A DNA stretch of 64,000 nt from Halobacteroides halobius DSM 5150 (GTDB taxonomy: Bacteria; Bacillota; Halanaerobiia; Halobacteroidales; Halobacteroidaceae). The notes below the pieces were generated by a model. The model was not told the origin of the DNA. It searched no databases and worked only from the letters and a program-made list of their open reading frames with translations. The DNA lies in the NCBI RefSeq assembly GCF_000328625.1, contig NC_019978.1, positions 186,001 to 250,000 of the forward strand, in the 5' to 3' direction. The position numbers and the translations under genes were made by a program. This document shows positions 1 through 11,744 of the stretch, in pieces (the first letter of the stretch is position 1; each line of letters starts with the position of its first letter).

Positions 1-285
1 GATGTGAGTGCTGCTCCAGTTGCTGCTGCCCCTGCTGCTGGTGCTGCTGCTGGTGGTGCTGGTGCTGAAGAGCAAACTGAATTTGATGTTGTTTTAACTG
101 GTACTGGTGGAAGTAAGATTAAGGTAATCAAAGCTGTAAGAGAAGTTACTGACTTAGGACTTAAGGATGCTAAGGCATTAGTAGATGACGCTCCAAATCC
201 TGTAAAAGAAGGTTTAGAAAAAGAAGAAGCAGAAGAAATTAAAGAACAATTAGAAGAAGCTGGAGCAGAAATTGAACTTAAGTAA
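1..285 (+). CDS. rplL: 50S ribosomal protein L7/L12, 3' part (5' end outside window)
   Basis: Stalk protein of the large subunit that recruits translational GTPases. The frame is open from base 1, so the N-terminal dimerisation domain lies upstream and the GTG at base 4 is an internal valine codon. What is visible is an Ala/Gly/Pro-rich hinge (about residues 2-22 of the fragment) followed by the complete C-terminal domain, with the family motifs [10 protein letters not shown] and [10 protein letters not shown]. It ends in a lysine and stop, and a strong terminator follows 33 bp later. It would be the last gene of the rplKAJL cluster. Family identity is certain from the C-terminal domain. Confidence 0.96.
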   Translation, partial: DVSAAPVAAAPAAGAAAGGAGAEEQTEFDVVLTGTGGSKIKVIKAVREVTDLGLKDAKALVDDAPNPVKEGLEKEEAEEIKEQLEEAGAEIELK

Positions 286-317
286 TTCATACTGTTAATA
301 GAATAACAATTAGGAAT

Positions 318-352
318 AAAAGCACTCTGTTTGCATAACAGGGTGCTTTTTT
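318..352 (+). terminator. Rho-independent terminator after rplL
   Basis: A 14-bp stem (318-331 pairs with 337-350, one T-G pair) with a 5-nt loop leads straight into six T's. It separates rplL from rpoB, which has its own promoters just downstream. Confidence 0.9.
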
Positions 353-373
353 ACCTTATTTATTTCAGCTTTC

Positions 374-402
374 TTGACAATAAATTCATAGTATGTTACT
401 AT
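374..402 (+). promoter_or_regulatory. Promoter P1 of rpoBC
   Basis: TTGACA (374-379), 17-bp spacer, TACTAT (397-402). It sits just after the rplL terminator and about 150 bp before the rpoB start codon, so rpoBC can be transcribed independently of rplJL. Confidence 0.75.
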
Positions 403-441
403 TAATCATTGTTATAGTGATTTCTAAAAATAATTTAATAG

Positions 442-470
442 TTTACATTTAGATACATATTTTGTATAAA
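442..470 (+). promoter_or_regulatory. Possible second promoter P2 of rpoBC
   Basis: TTTACA (442-447), 17-bp spacer, TATAAA (465-470), 87 bp before the rpoB start. It is weaker than P1 at the -35 box but spacing is ideal. Confidence 0.5.
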
Positions 471-557
471 ATGAGTAAATATAAATGGTAGTCAAGGTAT
501 GGGTCAGATTTTTTATTTCTTTTAATGTTTGATAAAATCTGCGGGGGTGACAATTTT

Positions 558-3500
558 ATGGCCAAGCCAGCAAACTCGTTAAAGAGGGAAAGGCGTACTT
601 TTGCTAAAGTAGAAAGTGAAATGGAAATGCCTTATTTAGTAAAGACACAAACAGAGTCTTATCAATGGATTTTTGATCAAGGACTTATGGAGTTATTTGA
701 TGAACTTTCTCCAATTCAAGATTTCTCAGATAATTTAGTGTTAGAGTTTATTGATTATTCCATGGATGATCCTAAGTATGATGAAGTTGAAAGTAAGAAT
801 CGTGATGTCACATATGATGCACCTTTAAATGCTAGGGTAAGATTAATTAATAAAGATACTGGTGAAATTAAAGAACAAGATGTATTTATGGCTAATTTTC
901 CATTAATGACAGATAGAGGGACTTTTATTATTAATGGAGCTGAAAGAGTAATCGTCAACCAGTTAATTCGTTCTTCTGGGGTTTACTATGATAAGGAAGT
1001 AACTAAAGATGGAAGAATATTATACAATGGAAGTATAATTCCTAATCGTGGTGCTTGGATTGAATTTGAATATGATAAAAAACGAATTATTTCTGTTAGA
1101 GTAGATCGAAATAGAAAAATGCCAAGTACTGTTTTATTTAGAGCATTAGGTTTTGGAACAGATGCTGAATTGATTGACTTGTTAGGAGATCATGAAGTAA
1201 TTCATAAAACAATTGAGAAGGATAATACTGAAACTCAAGAAGAAGCACTGATTGAACTATATAAAAATCAACGTCCTGGGGAACCACCAACTGTTGAGAG
1301 TGCTCAAAATTTAATTGAATCATTATTCTTTGATCCAAAAAGATATGATCTAGCTAAGGTTGGACGGTATAAAATCAATCAAAAGTTAGGAACGGATTAT
1401 GATTTAAATGAAAGAACTTTAAAAGAAGAAGATATTATAAAAACCGTAAAATATATGGTTGGATTAGTTAACGAAGATGATGATGTAAAGATAGATGATA
1501 TTGATCATTTAGGTAATAGACGGTTAAAGACAATAGGGGAGCTATTGCAGAATCAGTTTAGAATTGGTTTATCAAGGATGGAGCGGGTAGTAAGAGAAAG
1601 AATGACTATTCAAGATCTTGATGTAATCACTCCTCAAAACTTAATTAATACTAGACCGATAGCAGCAGCTATTAAAGAGTTTTTTGGTAGTGGACAATTA
1701 TCGCAGTTTATGGATCAGACTAATCCATTATCTGAATTAACACATAAACGAAGAATGAGTGCCTTAGGACCAGGTGGTTTAAGTCGAGAAAGAGCTGGAT
1801 TTGACGTACGTGATGTGCACCATACTCACTATGGTCGAATCTGTCCAATTGAAACACCTGAGGGGCCAAATATCGGTTTGATTGGTTCATTGTGTATTTA
1901 TGGTCAAACAAATGAGTTTGGTTTTATTGAAACACCATATAGAAAAGTAGTCGATGAAGTTGTAACAGATGAGATTGTTTATCTGAATGCTAATGAAGAA
2001 GATAATCATATAATTACTCAAGCTACTGAAGAAACGGATGAAAATGGGAAGTTGATTGGAGAGCAAGTGTTTGCTCGTCATAATGGAGAAGATATTCAAA
2101 TTGATCCTGCTAAAGTAGATTATATGGATGTGTCTCCTAAACAAATTATTGGTATTTCTGCAGCTTTAATTCCATTTATTGAAAATGATGACGCAAACCG
2201 TGCTTTAATGGGAGCTAACATGCAGCGACAAGCTGTACCTTTATTAAAGCCAGATGCACCTTTAGTTGGTACAGGAATTGAATATGAAGTAGCTAAAGAT
2301 TCTGGTGCAACTATAGTTGCTAAAAATGATGGAGAAGTTGTAAAAGTAACAGGAGATAAAATTCTTGTTAGAACTGCTGAAGATACAATAGATAAGTATA
2401 AATTAACTAAATTTTCTCGTTCTAACCAAGGTAGTTGTATGAATCAAAGGCCAATTGTTAGAGAAGGAGATGAAGTAGAAAAAGGAATGATTATTGCTGA
2501 TGGTCCTTCTACTGATAAAGGAGAATTATCTTTAGGTCGTAATTGTGTAGTAGCCTTTATGCCTTGGGAAGGTTATAATTATGAGGATGCAATTTTAATT
2601 AATGAAAACTTGGTTAAAGAAGATGCTTTAACTTCTGTTCATATAGAAGAGTATGAAGCAGAGGCTAGAGATACTAAACTAGGCCCTGAAGAGATAACTC
2701 GTGAAATTCCAAATGCAAGTAAAGAGTCTCTAAAGAATTTAGACGAACGAGGAATTATCAGAGTTGGAGCTGAGGTTGAAGCTGGAGATATCCTAGTAGG
2801 TAAGGTGACTCCTAAAGGTGAAAAAGAGTTATCTGCTGAAGAGAGATTATTAAGAGCTATATTTGGAGAGAAAGCACGTGAAGTAAGAGATACATCACTT
2901 AAAGTTCCACATGGAGAAGAAGGAATCGTAACTGATGTTAAGGTCTTTGACCGTGAAGATGGTGATGATTTACAAACAGGAGTTAATAAGTTAGTTAGAG
3001 TATATGTAGCTAAAAAGCTAAAGATTACTGTTGGAGATAAATTAGCTGGACGTCATGGAAATAAAGGGGTTATATCTAGAATACTGCCTGAAGAAGATAT
3101 GCCTTATTTACCTAATGGTGAACCAGTAGAAATTGTATTAAATCCATTAGGGGTACCATCACGAATGAATATTGGGCAGGTGTTAGAGACCCATTTAGGT
3201 ATGGCAGCTAAAGCTTTAGGAATTCATACTTCCACTCCTGTATTTAATGGAGCAACTGAACAAGATGTAGAAGATACTCTAGAAGAAGCTGGTTTACCGC
3301 GTGATGGAAAGACTGTTCTTTATGATGGTAGGACAGGAGAGCGTGTGGAAGAACGAGTAACAGTAGGAGTAATGTATATGCTTAAGTTACACCACTTAGC
3401 CCATGACAAAATGCATGGTCGATCTACAGGTCCTTATTCTTTAGTTACCCAACAACCACTAGGTGGAAAAGCACAATTTGGTGGTCAAAGATTTGGTGAG

Positions 3501-3800
3501 ATGGAGGTCTGGGCCTTAGAAGCTTATGGTGCAGCACATACTCTACAAGAAATGTTAACTCTTAAGTCAGATGATGTAGTAGGTCGTGTTCAAGCTTACG
3601 AATCCATTGTTAAAGGAGAAAATGTTCCTGAGCCAGGTATTCCAGAATCCTTTAAGGTATTAATTAAAGAAATGCAGAGTATTGGACTTGATGCTAATAT
3701 CTATTCCGAAGATGAAAACAAATTATCACTAGATGAAAAAGAGGTTAATAAGACTTCTAAAAAGCTAGGGATTGGCGATCTAGATAATGAAGATGAATAA
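558..3800 (+). CDS. rpoB: DNA-directed RNA polymerase subunit beta
   Basis: Catalytic beta subunit of RNA polymerase, 1080 residues from the chosen ATG. That start is preceded by GGGGGTGA (543-550) at 7 nt and gives [13 protein letters not shown]; an upstream in-frame ATG at 525 has no ribosome site and is rejected. The rifampicin-pocket segment (about residues 374-410: [20 protein letters not shown]) has the wild-type residues. Also seen are the [20 protein letters not shown] block, the [20 protein letters not shown] block and the C-terminal [18 protein letters not shown]. rpoC follows after 85 bp. The protein is somewhat shorter than the Bacillus homologue, mostly at the C-terminus. Confidence 0.98.
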   Translation: MAKPANSLKRERRTFAKVESEMEMPYLVKTQTESYQWIFDQGLMELFDELSPIQDFSDNLVLEFIDYSMDDPKYDEVESKNRDVTYDAPLNARVRLINKDTGEIKEQDVFMANFPLMTDRGTFIINGAERVIVNQLIRSSGVYYDKEVTKDGRILYNGSIIPNRGAWIEFEYDKKRIISVRVDRNRKMPSTVLFRALGFGTDAELIDLLGDHEVIHKTIEKDNTETQEEALIELYKNQRPGEPPTVESAQNLIESLFFDPKRYDLAKVGRYKINQKLGTDYDLNERTLKEEDIIKTVKYMVGLVNEDDDVKIDDIDHLGNRRLKTIGELLQNQFRIGLSRMERVVRERMTIQDLDVITPQNLINTRPIAAAIKEFFGSGQLSQFMDQTNPLSELTHKRRMSALGPGGLSRERAGFDVRDVHHTHYGRICPIETPEGPNIGLIGSLCIYGQTNEFGFIETPYRKVVDEVVTDEIVYLNANEEDNHIITQATEETDENGKLIGEQVFARHNGEDIQIDPAKVDYMDVSPKQIIGISAALIPFIENDDANRALMGANMQRQAVPLLKPDAPLVGTGIEYEVAKDSGATIVAKNDGEVVKVTGDKILVRTAEDTIDKYKLTKFSRSNQGSCMNQRPIVREGDEVEKGMIIADGPSTDKGELSLGRNCVVAFMPWEGYNYEDAILINENLVKEDALTSVHIEEYEAEARDTKLGPEEITREIPNASKESLKNLDERGIIRVGAEVEAGDILVGKVTPKGEKELSAEERLLRAIFGEKAREVRDTSLKVPHGEEGIVTDVKVFDREDGDDLQTGVNKLVRVYVAKKLKITVGDKLAGRHGNKGVISRILPEEDMPYLPNGEPVEIVLNPLGVPSRMNIGQVLETHLGMAAKALGIHTSTPVFNGATEQDVEDTLEEAGLPRDGKTVLYDGRTGERVEERVTVGVMYMLKLHHLAHDKMHGRSTGPYSLVTQQPLGGKAQFGGQRFGEMEVWALEAYGAAHTLQEMLTLKSDDVVGRVQAYESIVKGENVPEPGIPESFKVLIKEMQSIGLDANIYSEDENKLSLDEKEVNKTSKKLGIGDLDNEDE

Positions 3801-3885
3801 TTCTATGAATTTAGTAGCAAAGTTGGTATAAAATGTATAACAGGGGATTCTTAAGTTAAGACTACAGTAAGGGAGGAGTTCGGCC

Positions 3886-6800
3886 TTGTTTAATCCAAAT
3901 AATTTTGATTTTATGGAGATTGGTTTAGCTTCACCACAAAAGATTCGTTCTTGGTCTAGTGGTGAAGTAAAGAAGCCAGAAACAATTAATTATCGGACAT
4001 TGAAGCCAGAAAAAGAAGGTCTATTTTGTGAAAAAATATTTGGGCCAACTAAGGATTGGGAATGCCATTGTGGAAAATATAAACGAGTAAGATATAAAGG
4101 TGTTGTTTGTGATCGTTGTGGTGTAGAAGTTACTAAGTCTAAAGTAAGAAGAGAAAGAATGGGGCATATTGAATTAGCAGCTCCAGTCTCCCATATTTGG
4201 TTTTTTAAAGGGATACCAAGCAGATTAGGTGTAGTTATGGATATGTCTCCTCGCTCTTTAGAAAAGGCCCTATACTTTGTATCTTATATTGTAATTGATC
4301 CAGGCGATACTTCATTAAGTGAAAGACAATTATTAAGTGAAAGTGAATATCGCGAAGCTAGAAGTAAGTATGGAGACAGATTTAAAGCAGGTATGGGTGC
4401 AGAAGCTGTCAAAGAAATTTTAGCTAATATGGATTTAGATAAAGAAATTGAAGAGTTAGAAGAAGAAGTCAAGAGTATTTCTGGACAGAGGCGTAAACGG
4501 GTTGTTAGACGATTAAAGGTACTAGAAGGTTTAAAGAGTTCAGATAATAAGCCTCAATGGATGGTATTAGATGCCTTGCCTGTTATTCCACCTGAATTAA
4601 GACCAATGGTTCAATTAGATGGAGGAAGATTTGCAACTTCTGATTTGAATGATTTATACCGCAGAGTAATTAATCGTAATAATCGTTTGAAGAGACTATT
4701 AGAGTTAGGTGCTCCTGAAATCATTATTAGAAATGAGAAAAGAATGCTTCAGGAGTCTGTAGATGCTTTAATTGATAATGGTCGTCGTGGGCGACCTGTT
4801 ACTGGATCTGGTAATAGACCACTTAAATCATTAAGTGATATGTTAAAAGGAAAGCAGGGGCGTTTTCGACAGAACTTATTAGGAAAACGTGTTGATTATT
4901 CAGGGCGTTCTGTTATCGTTGTTGGTCCGGATTTAAGATTGGATCAGTGTGGTTTACCTAGAAAGATGGCTTTAGAATTATTTAAACCATTTGTAATGAA
5001 GAGATTGGTTGATCAAGACTTAGCACATAACATTAAAAGTGCTAAACGAATGGTAGAAAATGAAGCTGAAGAAGTGTGGGATGTTTTAGAAGAAGCAATT
5101 AAAGAACATCCAGTTTTATTAAATCGTGCTCCAACATTACACAGATTAGGTATTCAAGCTTTTGAACCGATCTTAGTGGAAGGTAAAGCAATTAGAGTTC
5201 ATCCATTAGTTTGTCCTGCTTATAATGCTGACTTTGATGGTGACCAGATGGCAGTACACGTTCCGCTATCTACAGCTGCTCAAGCTGAATGTAGATTATT
5301 AATGTCATCAACGTATAATTTATTAGGGCCGTCTAATGGAGATGCAATAGCTGTTCCAACCCAGGATATGATTTTAGGGATTTATTATTTAACTATCCAA
5401 AAAGATGGTGCTAAAGGTGAAGGTAAATTCTTTGGGTCAGCATCTAATGTAATTAAAGCTTATGAGAATGATTCAGTTACATTACAAACTAAGATAAAGT
5501 ATAGATCTAAGCAAGAGGGATGGATAGAGACTAGTGTAGGTAGAGTTATTCTTAATGATGCTTTACCAAATGATCTGCCATTTTATAATAAAGTGTTTGA
5601 TAAAAAGGAAACTGGAGCATTAGTTAGTGAGTGCCACGAAGAACTTGGCCCGAATAGAACTGCTGATGTATTAGATAGAATTAAAAATCTAACATTCCAT
5701 TATGCTACTAAATCTGGAATTACAATTGGGGTTACTGATGTTGATATTCCAGAAGCTAAGCGAGATATTTTATTAGAGTCTGAAGAACAAGTTGATAAGG
5801 TTGAAGCTCAATACCGACGTGGTTTAATTACTGAAAATGAAAGATATCAGCGAGTAGTTGACATTTGGGGCCAAGCTAAAGATTATGTTACAGAAGCTTT
5901 AATTGATAACCTAGGTAAATTTAATCCTATAAATATGATGGCTACATCGGGAGCTCGAGGTAACAAATCGCAAATTTCTCAGTTAGGTGGTATGCGTGGT
6001 TTAATGGCTGATCCATCTGGTCGAATTATTGATATGCCGATTAAATCATGTTTTAGAGAAGGATTATCAGTATTAGAGTACTTTATTTCTACGCACGGTG
6101 CTCGTAAAGGGTTAGCTGATACAGCTCTAAGAACAGCCGATTCAGGTTATTTAACTCGCCGATTGGTCGATGTATCTCAAGATGTTGCAATTACTGAAGT
6201 AGATTGTGATACTGATGAAGGAGTTAAAATTGATCCGATTGCTGAAGATGGAGAGATTATTGAACCATTATATCAACGAATCGCTGGACGTTTAGCGTTT
6301 AAAGATATAGTTCATCCTGAAACAGAAGAAATAATAGTTGCTAAAGATGAAATGATCACCGAAGCTCAAGCAAAAGAGATTGAAAAACTAAATATTGAAG
6401 ATATTGAGATTAGATCAGTCTTAACTTGTCATTCTGAGGATGGGATTTGTCAGAAATGCTATGGTAAAAACCTTGCTGATGGTAAAATGGTAAAACCAGG
6501 TGAAGCAGTTGGAATTATGGGAGCTCAATCTATTGGTGAACCAGGAACCCAGTTAACAATGAGGACTTTCCATACTGGTGGTGTTGCTGGAGATGATATT
6601 ACACAAGGTCTACCAAGAATTGAAGAGCTATTTGAAGCTCGAACTCCTAAAGGTCAAGCTATTGTAACTGAGTTAGAGGGTAAAGTTAATATAGTAGAAA
6701 ATAATCAGTCACATAAGGCGGTTATTAAAACTGAAGATGGTAGACAGAAAACTTATAAGTTACCTTATGGTTCTGAGCTAAAAGTATCAGATGGAGATCA

Positions 6801-7320
6801 TGTAAAACCAGGTGATAGATTAACTAAAGGGCCGTTAGATCCTGAGGATGTACTAAATATTGATGGGGTCCAGACTGCTCAACAATATATATTAGAAGAA
6901 GTACAAAAAGTATATAAGTCTCAAGGTGTAGATATTAATGATAAACACGTTGAGGTCATTATTAGACAGATGACTAATAAAGTTAAAATTAAAGAATCTG
7001 GAGCTACTGATTTATTACCCGGAGAATTAATAGATGTGTTTAAATTTGAAAAGCAGAATCAAGAAGCAGTTGCTGAAGGTAAAGAACCAGCTATTGCTGA
7101 GCCTATGTTATTAGGTATTACTAAAGCTTCATTAAATACAGAGAGTTTCTTATCTGCTGCTTCATTCCAAGAAACAACTAGAGTCTTAACTGAGTCTTCT
7201 TTAGAAGGTAAGCGAGATGACCTAGAAGGGTTAAAAGAAAATGTAATTGTTGGACAGTTAATCCCAGCTGGTACAGGTTTAAAAAAGTATAAAGATATTG
7301 AAGCAGAAATTATAGAATAA
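3886..7320 (+). CDS. rpoC: DNA-directed RNA polymerase subunit beta'
   Basis: Active-site subunit of RNA polymerase, 1144 residues. Translation starts at TTG 3886, placed by GGGAGGAG (3871-3878) 7 nt upstream, giving [17 protein letters not shown]. The N-terminal zinc ribbon has C60, C62, C75 and C78. The Mg-binding motif NADFDGD lies at residues 447-453. The trigger-loop/bridge region shows [20 protein letters not shown], and the second zinc site has Cys in [15 protein letters not shown]. No large insertions are seen. It is probably co-transcribed with rpoB; a fresh promoter follows for the str operon. Confidence 0.98.
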   Translation: MFNPNNFDFMEIGLASPQKIRSWSSGEVKKPETINYRTLKPEKEGLFCEKIFGPTKDWECHCGKYKRVRYKGVVCDRCGVEVTKSKVRRERMGHIELAAPVSHIWFFKGIPSRLGVVMDMSPRSLEKALYFVSYIVIDPGDTSLSERQLLSESEYREARSKYGDRFKAGMGAEAVKEILANMDLDKEIEELEEEVKSISGQRRKRVVRRLKVLEGLKSSDNKPQWMVLDALPVIPPELRPMVQLDGGRFATSDLNDLYRRVINRNNRLKRLLELGAPEIIIRNEKRMLQESVDALIDNGRRGRPVTGSGNRPLKSLSDMLKGKQGRFRQNLLGKRVDYSGRSVIVVGPDLRLDQCGLPRKMALELFKPFVMKRLVDQDLAHNIKSAKRMVENEAEEVWDVLEEAIKEHPVLLNRAPTLHRLGIQAFEPILVEGKAIRVHPLVCPAYNADFDGDQMAVHVPLSTAAQAECRLLMSSTYNLLGPSNGDAIAVPTQDMILGIYYLTIQKDGAKGEGKFFGSASNVIKAYENDSVTLQTKIKYRSKQEGWIETSVGRVILNDALPNDLPFYNKVFDKKETGALVSECHEELGPNRTADVLDRIKNLTFHYATKSGITIGVTDVDIPEAKRDILLESEEQVDKVEAQYRRGLITENERYQRVVDIWGQAKDYVTEALIDNLGKFNPINMMATSGARGNKSQISQLGGMRGLMADPSGRIIDMPIKSCFREGLSVLEYFISTHGARKGLADTALRTADSGYLTRRLVDVSQDVAITEVDCDTDEGVKIDPIAEDGEIIEPLYQRIAGRLAFKDIVHPETEEIIVAKDEMITEAQAKEIEKLNIEDIEIRSVLTCHSEDGICQKCYGKNLADGKMVKPGEAVGIMGAQSIGEPGTQLTMRTFHTGGVAGDDITQGLPRIEELFEARTPKGQAIVTELEGKVNIVENNQSHKAVIKTEDGRQKTYKLPYGSELKVSDGDHVKPGDRLTKGPLDPEDVLNIDGVQTAQQYILEEVQKVYKSQGVDINDKHVEVIIRQMTNKVKIKESGATDLLPGELIDVFKFEKQNQEAVAEGKEPAIAEPMLLGITKASLNTESFLSAASFQETTRVLTESSLEGKRDDLEGLKENVIVGQLIPAGTGLKKYKDIEAEIIE

Positions 7321-7333
7321 AAGCAAAAAAGGG

Positions 7334-7362
7334 TTGACAGATAAAAAGTAAAATGTTAGAAT
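7334..7362 (+). promoter_or_regulatory. Promoter of the str operon (rpsL-rpsG-fusA-tuf)
   Basis: TTGACA (7334-7339), 17-bp spacer, TAGAAT (7357-7362), starting 14 bp after the rpoC stop. Transcription would begin near 7369, upstream of the palindromic hairpin at 7412-7448. Confidence 0.8.
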
Positions 7363-7411
7363 ACGTAAGTGTGTTATGAACAATTATGTAATTTAATTTT
7401 TTCTAATAAAT

Positions 7412-7448
7412 AAAATCTAGATAGAGGAATTCCTCTATCTAGATTTTT
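7412..7448 (+). terminator. Palindromic hairpin with T-run in the rpsL leader (terminator or attenuator)
   Basis: A perfect inverted repeat, 18 bases per arm with its centre between 7429 and 7430, runs into TTTTT. It would end rpoBC transcripts, but it also lies downstream of the str promoter, so transcripts from that promoter must read through it to reach rpsL. Confidence 0.75.
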
Positions 7449-7485
7449 ATAGATCATTGATAAATAATTGAGGGGAGGTGTAGAG

Positions 7486-7860
7486 ATGCCAACAATAAAT
7501 CAATTAGTTCGAAATGGGAGAGAGAAGGTTAAGAAGAAAAAGGGAGCTAGAGCTTTAGAAGGAGCACCTCAAAAAAGAGGGGTTTGTACTAGGGTTTATA
7601 CTGCTACTCCTAAAAAGCCTAACTCTGCATTAAGAAAAGTTGCTCGTGTTCGTTTAACCAATGGAAAGGAAATCACAGCATATATTCCTGGTATTGGACA
7701 TAATTTACAAGAACACTCTGTTGTATTAGTCAGAGGTGGTCGTGTTAAGGACTTGCCTGGTGTTAGATATACAATAGTGCGTGGAGCTTTAGATTGTGCA
7801 GGGGTTGAAGACAGAAAGCAAGGACGGTCCAAGTATGGTGTTAAGAAGCCTACAGAATAA
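7486..7860 (+). CDS. rpsL: 30S ribosomal protein S12
   Basis: Decoding-centre protein of the small subunit, 124 residues, the usual length. The ATG at 7486 is preceded by GGGGAGGTG (7472-7480); six upstream in-frame codons from 7468 overlap this site and are excluded. The segments [15 protein letters not shown] and [14 protein letters not shown] carry the lysines where streptomycin resistance mutations usually fall, in wild-type form. It is the first gene of the str operon, with rpsG 29 bp on. No L7Ae-like gene (rplGB), often found between rpoC and rpsL in Bacilli, is present here. Confidence 0.98.
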   Translation: MPTINQLVRNGREKVKKKKGARALEGAPQKRGVCTRVYTATPKKPNSALRKVARVRLTNGKEITAYIPGIGHNLQEHSVVLVRGGRVKDLPGVRYTIVRGALDCAGVEDRKQGRSKYGVKKPTE

Positions 7861-7889
7861 ATTAAGGTTAAATGAAAGGAGGGAAATAA

Positions 7890-8360
7890 GTGTCTCGTAA
7901 AAATAAAGCACAAAGAAGAGAAATTAATGCGGATCCAATTTATAGAAGTAAGCTAGCTAGTCGTTTTATTAATAAAATTATGCAAGATGGTAAAAAAAGT
8001 CTAGCAGAGAATATTTTTTATGATGCTATGGATTTAGTAGCAGAAAAAACTGAAGAAAATTCAATGGAAGTATTAAAAGCTGCTTTAAATAATGTAATGC
8101 CAGTATTAGAGATCAAAACTAGACGAGTAGGAGGAGCTAACTATCAAGTTCCTGTTGAAGCTGATAATCGTCGACGTTTAACTCTAGGACTGCGTTGGAT
8201 GATCCAAGCTGCTAGAGATCGTAGCGAAAGAAAAATGGTGGATAGAGTTGCTAATGAAATTATTGCTGCTTATAATGAAGAAGGTGGCGCTGTAAGAAAG
8301 AAAGAAGAAGTACATCGTATGGCTGAAGCAAATAAGGCATTTGCTCATTATCGTTGGTAA
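7890..8360 (+). CDS. rpsG: 30S ribosomal protein S7
   Basis: Primary binder of the 16S rRNA 3' domain, 156 residues, family length. The start is GTG at 7890, with AAAGGAGGG (7876-7883) 6 nt upstream, giving MSRKNKAQRREINADPIYRS. The conserved MPVLEIKTRRVGGANYQVPVE block and the C-terminal NKAFAHYRW are present. It lies between rpsL and fusA with spacers of about 30 bp, typical of the str operon. Confidence 0.98.
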   Translation: MSRKNKAQRREINADPIYRSKLASRFINKIMQDGKKSLAENIFYDAMDLVAEKTEENSMEVLKAALNNVMPVLEIKTRRVGGANYQVPVEADNRRRLTLGLRWMIQAARDRSERKMVDRVANEIIAAYNEEGGAVRKKEEVHRMAEANKAFAHYRW

Positions 8361-8387
8361 TATGAATTAATACAAGGGGGTGTTGTA

Positions 8388-10460
8388 ATGCCTAGAAAGT
8401 TTTCGTTAAAAAAGACAAGAAATATTGGACTTATGGCACATATTGATGCTGGTAAGACAACAACTACAGAGCGTATGTTGTTCTATACAGGTCGGGTACA
8501 CAAGATTGGTGAAACACATGATGGCGATTCTCAGATGGATTGGATGGATCAAGAAAAAGAAAGAGGAATTACAATTACTTCTGCTGCTACTACATGTCAA
8601 TGGGATGATCATAGGATTAATATTATAGATACGCCCGGGCACGTGGACTTTACAGTTGAAGTGGAAAGATCATTGAGGGTATTAGACGGAGCTATTGGTG
8701 TCTTTTGTTCTGTAGGTGGAGTTGAACCTCAATCTGAAACAGTATGGCGCCAAGCTGATAAGTATAATGTACCAAAGATAGCTTTTGTTAATAAAATGGA
8801 TAGAACGGGTGCTAATTTTTATAATGTAGTAGATATGATGGATGAAAGAATCGATGCTAACCCAGTTGTTATTCAGATTCCGATTGGTAAAGAAGAGAAC
8901 TATAAAGGTTCAATTGATTTAGTTAATATGGAAGCTATCGTATTTGATGATGACTTAGGTATTGATTATACTATTGAAGAGATTCCTGAAGATCTAAAAG
9001 ATAAAGCTCAAGAATATAGAGAGTTATTGATTGAAACAATTGCAGATGTAGATGAAGAAATTATGATGAAGTACTTAGAGGATGAGGAAATTACAGTTGA
9101 AGAAATCAAAGCTGCTATAAGAAAAGGTACAATTAACAATGAATTCACTCCAGTTTTATGCGGAACTGCTTTAAAGAATAAGGGAGTTCAACCTTTATTA
9201 GATGCTGTTATTGATTATTTACCAGCTCCAGTTGATATTCCTCCAGTACAAGGAATTGATCCTAAGACTGAGGAAGAGCTTACTCGAGAAGCTGATGATG
9301 AAGCACCATTCTCAGCTTTAGCATTTAAGATTATGACTGACCCTTATGTTGGTAAATTAGCATTCTTTAGAGTATACTCAGGAGTATTAGAATCTGGTTC
9401 TTATGTTTATAACTCAACTCAAGATCAAAAAGAAAGAGTTGGGCGTATTTTACAGATGCACGCTAATAAGCGGGAAGAGCGTGATGAAGTATATGCTGGG
9501 GATTTAGCTGCTGCTGTTGGACTTAAAAACACTGGTACTGGAGATACACTATGTGATGGAGATAATCCAGTTGTTTTAGAGTCTATGGAGTTCCCAGAAA
9601 CAGTAATTGATGTAGCCATTGAGCCTAAAACACAAAAAGATAGTGATAAATTAGGTGAGGCTTTACAGAAATTAGCTGAAGAAGACCCAACATTTAATGT
9701 TAGAACTGATGAAGAAACGGGCCAAACAATCATCTCTGGTATGGGAGAGTTGCACTTAGAGGTAATTGTTGATCGTTTAACAAGAGAGTTTGGAGTAGAA
9801 GCTAATATAGGTGAACCTAGAGTTGCTTATCGTGAAACAATCACTCGAAAAGCTGAGATTGAAGGTAAGTTTATTCGCCAGTCTGGTGGTCGTGGACAGT
9901 ATGGTCATGTAGTTATGGAAGTTGAACCATTAGAACCAGGTGAAGGTTTTGAATTTGAAGATAATATTGTTGGTGGTGTTGTACCTAGAGATTATATAGG
10001 ATCCGTTGAAGAAGGAGTCGAAGAAGCTTTAGAAAATGGTGTTATAGCAGGTTACCCAATGATTGATGTTAAAGTTGCTTTAAATGATGGTTCTTACCAC
10101 GAAGTAGACTCTTCTGAGATGGCATTTAAAATTGCAGGTTCTATGGCAATTAGAGAACAAATAGGTAAAGCTAAACCAGTTCTTTTAGAACCAATTATGG
10201 AAGTAGAAGTTACTACTCCTGAGGAATATATGGGAGATGTAATTGGTGATATTAATAGTCGCCGTGGACAGGTAGAAGGAATGGAGCAAAGAGGTAATGC
10301 TCGTATAGTTAAAGGTTATGTTCCATTATCTGAAATGTTTGGTTATTCTACCGATTTACGATCTGCTACTCAAGGTCGAGCTCAGTATGTAATGCAGATG
10401 GATCATTATGAAGAAGTACCAAATAATATAGCTAAAGAAATTAAAGAAAAAGCTAAATAA
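8388..10460 (+). CDS. fusA: Elongation factor G
   Basis: GTPase that drives translocation of the ribosome, 690 residues. The G domain has AHIDAGKT (residues 17-24), the switch II motif DTPGHVDF and the NKMDRTGA specificity motif. Domain IV is recognisable from [18 protein letters not shown] and the end of domain V from [20 protein letters not shown]. The ATG at 8388 has AAGGGGGTG upstream. It is followed after 15 bp by tuf, the standard order. It is the canonical translocation EF-G and not a TetM-like or EF-G2 form, judged by length and motifs. Confidence 0.98.
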   Translation: MPRKFSLKKTRNIGLMAHIDAGKTTTTERMLFYTGRVHKIGETHDGDSQMDWMDQEKERGITITSAATTCQWDDHRINIIDTPGHVDFTVEVERSLRVLDGAIGVFCSVGGVEPQSETVWRQADKYNVPKIAFVNKMDRTGANFYNVVDMMDERIDANPVVIQIPIGKEENYKGSIDLVNMEAIVFDDDLGIDYTIEEIPEDLKDKAQEYRELLIETIADVDEEIMMKYLEDEEITVEEIKAAIRKGTINNEFTPVLCGTALKNKGVQPLLDAVIDYLPAPVDIPPVQGIDPKTEEELTREADDEAPFSALAFKIMTDPYVGKLAFFRVYSGVLESGSYVYNSTQDQKERVGRILQMHANKREERDEVYAGDLAAAVGLKNTGTGDTLCDGDNPVVLESMEFPETVIDVAIEPKTQKDSDKLGEALQKLAEEDPTFNVRTDEETGQTIISGMGELHLEVIVDRLTREFGVEANIGEPRVAYRETITRKAEIEGKFIRQSGGRGQYGHVVMEVEPLEPGEGFEFEDNIVGGVVPRDYIGSVEEGVEEALENGVIAGYPMIDVKVALNDGSYHEVDSSEMAFKIAGSMAIREQIGKAKPVLLEPIMEVEVTTPEEYMGDVIGDINSRRGQVEGMEQRGNARIVKGYVPLSEMFGYSTDLRSATQGRAQYVMQMDHYEEVPNNIAKEIKEKAK

Positions 10461-10475
10461 TAGGAGGGAATAAAG

Positions 10476-11660
10476 ATGGCAAAAGAAAAGTTTGAGAGAA
10501 GTAAACCCCATGTTAATATTGGTACAATTGGACACGTAGACCATGGTAAGACAACAACAACAGCTGCAATTACAAAAGTATTAGCAGCAGGAGAAGAAGG
10601 GTCAGTAGAATTTGGTGAGATTGATAATGCACCAGAGGAACAAGAAAGAGGAATTACAATTGCAACATCTCACGTAGAATATGAAACTGCTAACAGACAT
10701 TATGCTCACGTTGATTGCCCAGGTCACGCAGACTATGTAAAGAATATGATTACAGGTGCAGCTCAGATGGATGGAGCAATCTTAATTGTATCTGCAGCGG
10801 ACGGGCCAATGCCACAAACAAGAGAGCACTTATTATTAGCTCGTCAGGTAGGGGTACCAGAAATTGTAGTATTCTTAAATAAAGCAGACATGGTAGATGA
10901 CGAAGAGTTAGTAGAGTTAGTAGAAATGGAAGTAAGAGAATTACTTAACGAATATGACTTTAATGGAGACGAAGCAGAAATAGTTACAGGATCTGCTTTA
11001 AAGGCGTTAGAAGAGCCAACAGGAGAATGGGCAGATGCTATTAATGAATTAATGGATGCAGTAGATGAGCAGATTCCTACTCCAGAAAGAGATACAGATA
11101 AAGAATTCTTAATGCCAATTGAAGATATCTTTACAATCACAGGTCGTGGAACAGTAGCGACAGGACGTGTAGAGAGAGGAAGAGTAGAAGTAGGAGATGA
11201 AGCAGAGATAGTAGGAATTAAAGAGACAGAAGATACAGTAATCACAGGACTTGAGATGTTTAGAAAAGAAATGGAATTTTCTCAAGCAGGAGATAATGTT
11301 GGTGCTTTATTAAGAGGTATTGATAAAGAGGATGTAGAGCGTGGACAAGTATTAGCCGAGCCAGGTTCTATTACACCACATACTAAATTCAAAGCAGAGG
11401 TTTATGTACTAAGTAAAGATGAAGGTGGACGACATACTCCATTCTTTGATGGATATAAGCCACAATTTTATTTTAGAACAACAGATGTGACAGGGACAAT
11501 TAACTTACCAGAAGGCGTAGATATGGTAATGCCTGGAGATAATATTGAGATGGATGCAGAGTTAATTTCTCCGATAGCAATGGAAGAAGGATTAAGATTT
11601 GCGATTCGTGAAGGTGGAAAGACAGTAGGAGCCGGTGTTGTTACTGAAATCATTGAATAG
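10476..11660 (+). CDS. tuf: Elongation factor Tu
   Basis: GTPase that delivers aminoacyl-tRNA to the ribosome, 394 residues. P-loop GHVDHGKT is at residues 19-26, followed by DCPGHADY and NKADM; domains II and III are complete and the C-terminus reads [10 protein letters not shown]. The ribosome site TAGGAGGG precedes ATG 10476. Codon choice differs from its neighbours: Ala, Val, Thr and Pro are mostly GCA, GTA, ACA and CCA in the first 750 bp, whereas flanking genes use more T-ending codons. A terminator follows 9 bp after the stop, closing the str operon. Confidence 0.98.
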   Translation: MAKEKFERSKPHVNIGTIGHVDHGKTTTTAAITKVLAAGEEGSVEFGEIDNAPEEQERGITIATSHVEYETANRHYAHVDCPGHADYVKNMITGAAQMDGAILIVSAADGPMPQTREHLLLARQVGVPEIVVFLNKADMVDDEELVELVEMEVRELLNEYDFNGDEAEIVTGSALKALEEPTGEWADAINELMDAVDEQIPTPERDTDKEFLMPIEDIFTITGRGTVATGRVERGRVEVGDEAEIVGIKETEDTVITGLEMFRKEMEFSQAGDNVGALLRGIDKEDVERGQVLAEPGSITPHTKFKAEVYVLSKDEGGRHTPFFDGYKPQFYFRTTDVTGTINLPEGVDMVMPGDNIEMDAELISPIAMEEGLRFAIREGGKTVGAGVVTEIIE

Positions 11661-11669
11661 TGACAGGGC

Positions 11670-11711
11670 GAAAAAAGGAATGAGGAGCTTATCTTCTCCT
11701 CATCTTTTTTC
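11670..11711 (+). terminator. Rho-independent terminator after tuf
   Basis: GAAAAAAG (11670-11677) pairs with CTTTTTTC (11704-11711) and ATGAGGAG (11680-11687) with CTCCTCAT (11696-11703), with a 2-nt bulge; outer GACAG/CTGTC can extend the stem. The only T-run is inside the stem. Confidence 0.8.
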
Positions 11712-11744
11712 TGTCTAATTAATGTTAATCGGGGGTGAAGATAA

